From contig CAZXCU010000002.1 of the NCBI GenBank assembly GCA_964639245.1, positions 740,993 to 804,992 of the forward strand: DNA of 64,000 nucleotides, written 5' to 3'. Below, piece by piece: positions 60,432 to 64,000 of this stretch; positions within the stretch are counted from its first letter, which is position 1, and every line of letters begins with the position of its first letter. The notes under the pieces are model-generated. The model saw nothing but the letters and a program-made list of their open reading frames with translations, did not search any database and was not told the DNA's origin. Source of the stretch: SB15 sp964639245 (lineage in GTDB: Bacteria > Chloroflexota > Anaerolineae > Aggregatilineales > J027). Position numbers and translations under genes: made by a program.

Positions 60432-61463
60432 CTAATAAATCTGGCGGCTGATGTAACTACCCAATCTGGCAGCGATGGGAACAGGGATTTTTTCCCAGAC
60501 TGTCCGAAACGCAGTATAAAGCGCTTCAGGTTCATGGGTAACAGCCTGCCATGTCGCCCCCTTGCGTTCAATTTCTTGATAGGGCAAGGCGGTGGACACG
60601 GCGTTAAATTTTTCCTTAAAGCGTTCGTGTCCACTGCCTACTTCACTGCGACCTAAATCCAGCCAGCGCAGTTTTTTCGCCACCGCCCATTGTGTAGCTG
60701 CCCAATAGAGCAAATCATTGGCATAGAGATCGCGGGCGGCGGCGGTGGAGGATGTCCAACCATTTTCTGCGCCATCTTTGAAGGTCAATAGCACCATCCC
60801 CGCCACGACCACGCCCTGCTGTTCTAGCACAATCATATGGGGTTGTAAGGCTTCCGTATGGGCGAGGGTACGGAAAAACTTTTTGGACAGCACCGGCGCA
60901 CCCAGTAGAGACATATTTTCCGCGTAGACAGGCCAAAAGTTCTCAAGGTAGTCGAACCCATGCTGCACGCGCAAATCGGCATTTTCGGCCTTTCGGATGC
61001 GATTCCGTGCGGTAGAGCGCAAGTTGTCCCATGCTTGTTTTTCGCTATCGGGCAGCGGAATCACCGAGACGCTCCGCCCTACCCTGACGGCATAGGCGGG
61101 CAAAAAATCATGGCGGTTGCGGAGTTCAATCGAATCGATGGTGTGTTCGGTTGCCCATGTGCGAATGTGCCGCCACAATTCATCGCGCACAGTGTCGGAA
61201 TTTGCCAGAATCCCGCCGGTGTTGAGGTAGGGCATGGAGGTGAGGCGTTTGCCCAAGCCCAGATGATTTCGCAAGAAAAACGGCGCGATTCCAACAATTT
61301 CATGGTTTTGCTCGGCAAGCCAATAGACAGGTCGAATCCGAAAAGCGGTTTGTAGCATGGTATACCACGCGAATTGGTGGGCTAACAACGCTTGTGGATG
61401 GTCAGTTACATAGGCATCCCATCGGGCGTGGTCGGCGGGGTGGGCAGGTCGAATCGAAATCAC
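60432..61463 (-). CDS. FemAB/GNAT-like acyltransferase
   Basis: A 343-residue protein with the tandem-GNAT layout of FemAB and CelD-type proteins (GNAT_6). Seen: QFAWYTMLQTAF, RNRIRKAENADL, VVAGMVLLTFKDGAENGWTSS and DLGRSEVGSGHERFKEKFN, the last being the usual ending motif. Such proteins transfer amino acids or acyl groups to cell wall or polysaccharide. The terminal 40 residues are extra. Convergent with dcd. Confidence 0.82.
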   Translation of the reverse strand: MISIRPAHPADHARWDAYVTDHPQALLAHQFAWYTMLQTAFRIRPVYWLAEQNHEIVGIAPFFLRNHLGLGKRLTSMPYLNTGGILANSDTVRDELWRHIRTWATEHTIDSIELRNRHDFLPAYAVRVGRSVSVIPLPDSEKQAWDNLRSTARNRIRKAENADLRVQHGFDYLENFWPVYAENMSLLGAPVLSKKFFRTLAHTEALQPHMIVLEQQGVVVAGMVLLTFKDGAENGWTSSTAAARDLYANDLLYWAATQWAVAKKLRWLDLGRSEVGSGHERFKEKFNAVSTALPYQEIERKGATWQAVTHEPEALYTAFRTVWEKIPVPIAARLGSYISRQIY

Positions 61464-61534
61464 CGGTTTTGGCTTTCTTTCATAGCGTATCGTGAAATTT
61501 GCCCTATAATGACGGCTTTTGGAAGGGTGAAGGT

Positions 61535-62941
61535 ATGCGTTTTACACCGCGTCAAGTGGTTTTCGCGCTGATTTTGCTGGCGCTGACCAAATCGTTCATT
61601 ATCGCGCTCATTATCAGCCCATCCTATGGGTCGGATGGCAGCAGTTATATGGCGTATGGCAATGCGTTTGAACAGCCGGAGTCGGAGGAATGGCGCTGGT
61701 ATATTCGCGGGACAACCCCTGTTTACCCTATGTTCGCCTATGTTTTTTATCATCTGGGCGGGGTGTATTCGATTGTGGCGGTGCAAATTGGGTTGGCTTC
61801 ACTTGTGCCTGCCGCGTTGTATTTGGCGTTTCGTCCCATCGAAGCACGGGCAGCCCTATTAATCGGCCTGTTGACCGCGCTTGACCCGCAAACCGCCCTT
61901 TTTTATCAACTGGTGGCAACAGAAGGCTTGTATACCCTACTGCTGGGTTTGGGCATCGCTGCTTTTTTTTATGCGGTTTCTGCCCCACGTCCCCTGTGGG
62001 TAATTTTTTTAACCGGAATGCTGCTTGGTATAGGCGCATTTACCCGTCCCGTCGGCACCCTGTTAATTGTCCCCTATGGCGTTTTTTTTCTCCTCATTTC
62101 GCGTTCCATCAAACGGTCTGCGCTGCTGACAGGGGGATATATCGCGGTTTATCTGATGCTGTCGGTTTTTAACCTCTGGCGGTTCGATTTTTTTGCGCCG
62201 AGCAGTGCCAATGGCTTCTATCTGGCAACGCGCCTGTTCACTGTGGGGGGGTTGTATGACGCGGATAATGGCAGCGCGTCCGCACGGTTGGGAGAATTGG
62301 CGCAGGCTTGCGATTTGACCCTGAGCGATGCCAGAGACGAAAATCTGAAAACCACCCAAGACCTACGCCTGTGTTTGATTTATACCCATGAGATGCAATT
62401 AGAGGACATCAGCACCCTGTACCAGCAGGTGTATTCAGAATCGCTGCGAGCTAATCCGCTGATTTTCCTAGAAACGATGCTGCAACAGGGGTTTGATTTT
62501 ATCACCATGCCGAGTGTGCCTTACGATTGGGAAATTACCAGCACGCTTGTTACCGATTGCGAAGCAGATTATGTATATGATACAGGCTGGGAGGGACAAA
62601 AATTGTTTTGCCCTGCTCCCCCCCGCCCGCTTGCCGTCTTAGATCGCGTTTATTATTGGGCAATGTTTGCGTTTAGCGGCTTGACAGTGGTATTACATTT
62701 CGGGTTGGCAATGGTGATTTTTCCGCGCAGCACCCCGATGACACGCTGGATTCTGTTGTTCGGTCTGGGGTTGTATGCCTATCACGCGGTGGTGACTGCG
62801 GCGGCGGGGGCGATTCTCTCACGGTATGTAACCGTGACTAATTTTTATGTGTTGATTGTTTTGGGCTTCACAAGCGTGGGTCTGTACGATAGGTGGAAAG
62901 ATTGGCAGCAGCGCCCGCACTCACTAAAATCTCATCATTAG
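61535..62941 (+). CDS. GT-C family membrane glycosyltransferase
   Basis: A 468-residue protein with 10 or more membrane segments. The first outer loop holds SYGSDGSSYMAYGNAF and the Asp expected of the GT39/GT83-like superfamily, and a large outer domain lies near 250-360. It would use a polyprenyl-phosphate sugar. ATG 61535 with GAAGGGTGAAGG upstream is preferred over the earlier ATG at 61499. Probable -10 TATAAT at 61505. Divergent from the FemAB-like gene. Confidence 0.75.
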   Translation: MRFTPRQVVFALILLALTKSFIIALIISPSYGSDGSSYMAYGNAFEQPESEEWRWYIRGTTPVYPMFAYVFYHLGGVYSIVAVQIGLASLVPAALYLAFRPIEARAALLIGLLTALDPQTALFYQLVATEGLYTLLLGLGIAAFFYAVSAPRPLWVIFLTGMLLGIGAFTRPVGTLLIVPYGVFFLLISRSIKRSALLTGGYIAVYLMLSVFNLWRFDFFAPSSANGFYLATRLFTVGGLYDADNGSASARLGELAQACDLTLSDARDENLKTTQDLRLCLIYTHEMQLEDISTLYQQVYSESLRANPLIFLETMLQQGFDFITMPSVPYDWEITSTLVTDCEADYVYDTGWEGQKLFCPAPPRPLAVLDRVYYWAMFAFSGLTVVLHFGLAMVIFPRSTPMTRWILLFGLGLYAYHAVVTAAAGAILSRYVTVTNFYVLIVLGFTSVGLYDRWKDWQQRPHSLKSHH

Positions 62942-62965
62942 ACTGAATCGGGAGATATTCAAAAA

Positions 62966-63883
62966 ATGAAAACAGTCATTACAGGCGGTACAGGCTTAAT
63001 TGGGAATGCGCTCGCCAAAAGTTTAATCGCGGACGGGCATCAAGTCATTATTTTGAGCCGTGATCCTAAGCGCAAAGATGCCATTAAGGGCGCGGAAATG
63101 GTGAAATGGGATGGCAAAACCGCCCGCGATTGGGTCGAGGCTGCCGAGGGCGCACAGGCGATTGTGAATCTGGCAGGGGCTTCAATTGATAATCGCTGGA
63201 CGGAGAGCTACAAAAAATTAATTGTGGACAGCCGTGTGAATGCAGGGCGGGCAGTGGTGGAAGGCATCAAAGCCATGACCCAAAAACCGGAAGTGCTGAT
63301 TCAGGCTTCCGCAGTGGGGTACTACGGGCCACGCGGGGATGAAAAAATCAATGAGGACGGCTCGGCGGGAAGTGATTTTCTGGCGGAGGTGTGCAAACAA
63401 TGGGAAGCCTCGACTGCTGAAGCAGAATCGCTGGGGGTGCGCCGGGTGATTATCCGCACAGGAATCGTGCTGTCCACCAAAGGCGGGGCGATGGCACGTC
63501 TGCTGCCCATTTTCAAAATGTTTGCAGGTGGCCCCACCGGAAGTGGTAAACAGTACATGCCCTGGATTCACATCGGGGATGAAATTGAGGCCATTCGTTT
63601 CTTGATGGAGCATCAAAACGCGCACGGCGTATTTAATCTGGCTTCCCCCAACCCGGTCACCAACAAAGAATTTACCAAAGCAATGGGCGGAGCGATGAAT
63701 CGTCCGGCGTTTGCCCCTGCACCCGGTTTGGCGCTCAAGGCCATGTTCGGCGAAATGTCCACGATTATTCTGGATGGTCAGCGGGTTGTGCCTGAAAAAC
63801 TCCAGAATATGGGCTATACCTTCCGCTTCATTGACCCCCAAGCGGCGGTACGAAATTTGCTATATAGCGGGATTGAGGGCTAA
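62966..63883 (+). CDS. TIGR01777-family epimerase (SDR)
   Basis: A 305-residue extended short-chain dehydrogenase. VITGGTGLIGNAL cofactor loop, VNLAGASI, SAVGYYGPRGDE with the active Tyr, MPWIHIGDEIEAIRFL, and the C-terminal DUF1731 region. The family (YfcH, SulA-like) is widespread, of uncertain substrate. Confidence 0.92.
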   Translation: MKTVITGGTGLIGNALAKSLIADGHQVIILSRDPKRKDAIKGAEMVKWDGKTARDWVEAAEGAQAIVNLAGASIDNRWTESYKKLIVDSRVNAGRAVVEGIKAMTQKPEVLIQASAVGYYGPRGDEKINEDGSAGSDFLAEVCKQWEASTAEAESLGVRRVIIRTGIVLSTKGGAMARLLPIFKMFAGGPTGSGKQYMPWIHIGDEIEAIRFLMEHQNAHGVFNLASPNPVTNKEFTKAMGGAMNRPAFAPAPGLALKAMFGEMSTIILDGQRVVPEKLQNMGYTFRFIDPQAAVRNLLYSGIEG

Positions 63884-63892
63884 CGTTTCATG

Positions 63893-63930
63893 AGGGGGTG
63901 GGGACAAGTGCAGCGATTCCCACCCCTACC
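63893..63930 (+). terminator. GC-rich hairpin after epimerase gene
   Basis: AGGGGGTGGGGA pairs, with bulges, with TCCCACCCCT. No T-run. Confidence 0.45.
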
Positions 63931-63949
63931 TCCATCGGATGCAGCATTT

Positions 63950-63965
63950 AGAACCTATCCGTAAA
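63950..63965 (+). repeat. Left end of a further CTATCCGTAAA element
   Basis: AGAACCTATCCGTAAA is identical to 33815-33830, and again lies shortly after a gene. The rest of the element, if complete, runs past the window edge. Confidence 0.6.
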
Positions 63966-64000
63966 TAGCTAAATCCATCAAAATATGAGCGCAAGCAAAC

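Noticed and set aside
1..64000. CRISPR arrays, tRNA and rRNA genes
   Set aside because: No regular spaced repeats and no tRNA-like TTCRA arms were noticed in the intergenic spaces.

Overview
The window is a 64 kb piece of a bacterial chromosome of roughly even base composition by eye, densely packed, with ATG, GTG and TTG starts. The gene set (sugar ABC transporters with many glycosidases, an LL-diaminopimelate aminotransferase-like enzyme, TrmFO, exported DUF4397 and PKD proteins, polyprenyl-phosphate-sugar glycosyltransferases) fits a heterotrophic Chloroflexota of the Anaerolineae type. That is an inference from content; no rRNA or tRNA gene was found to fix it.

Layout. 1-9.3 kb: the cut end of a FIST-domain gene, a Met-rich exported protein made of two near-identical domains, then a tightly overlapping series: DPM-like GT2, double rhodanese, DUF2064 nucleotidyltransferase, short B12/radical-SAM protein, amino-acid-type ABC transporter, DoxX protein and PKD lipoprotein. 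9.3-13.7 kb: a processive GT2, a GT-C mannosyltransferase, MTA phosphorylase and a CmoM-like methyltransferase. 13.9-23.5 kb: a uronate/oligosaccharide locus in two operons (GH88, IolB-like isomerase, KduD; CUT1 ABC transporter, GH2) around a GntR/LacI-type regulator. A matching palindrome lies in both promoter regions, so the regulator probably controls both. 23.6-31.6 kb: a myo-inositol catabolic cluster (iolD, iolB, iolC, iolE, iolG) divergent from an IclR regulator and a second Gfo/Idh oxidoreductase. 31.7-33.8 kb: an AraC regulator and a divergent aldo/keto reductase with 21-bp direct repeats between them.

33.9-47.3 kb: a second glycan locus with GH2 beta-mannosidase, GH3 beta-glucosidase, a collapsed relic of another GH3 gene, an Opp-type ABC system probably carrying beta-linked oligosaccharides, and a LacI regulator. 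Inside it sits a tandemly duplicated cassette (structured leader, 60-residue protein, terminator) that I cannot assign to any known family. 47.5-49.6 kb: parA and an atypical parB.

49.7-64 kb is mostly housekeeping: PCD, lytic transglycosylase, FolE, FolB, a TPR protein, TrmFO with a repeat-built leader, DapL-like aminotransferase, HflX, a GIY-YIG protein, a DUF4397 protein, a 4-Cys mini-protein plus dCTP deaminase behind a palindromic promoter, a FemAB-like acyltransferase, a GT-C protein and a TIGR01777 epimerase. Short repeats with CTATCCGTAAA ends lie just after stop codons at several places and look like decayed small mobile elements.
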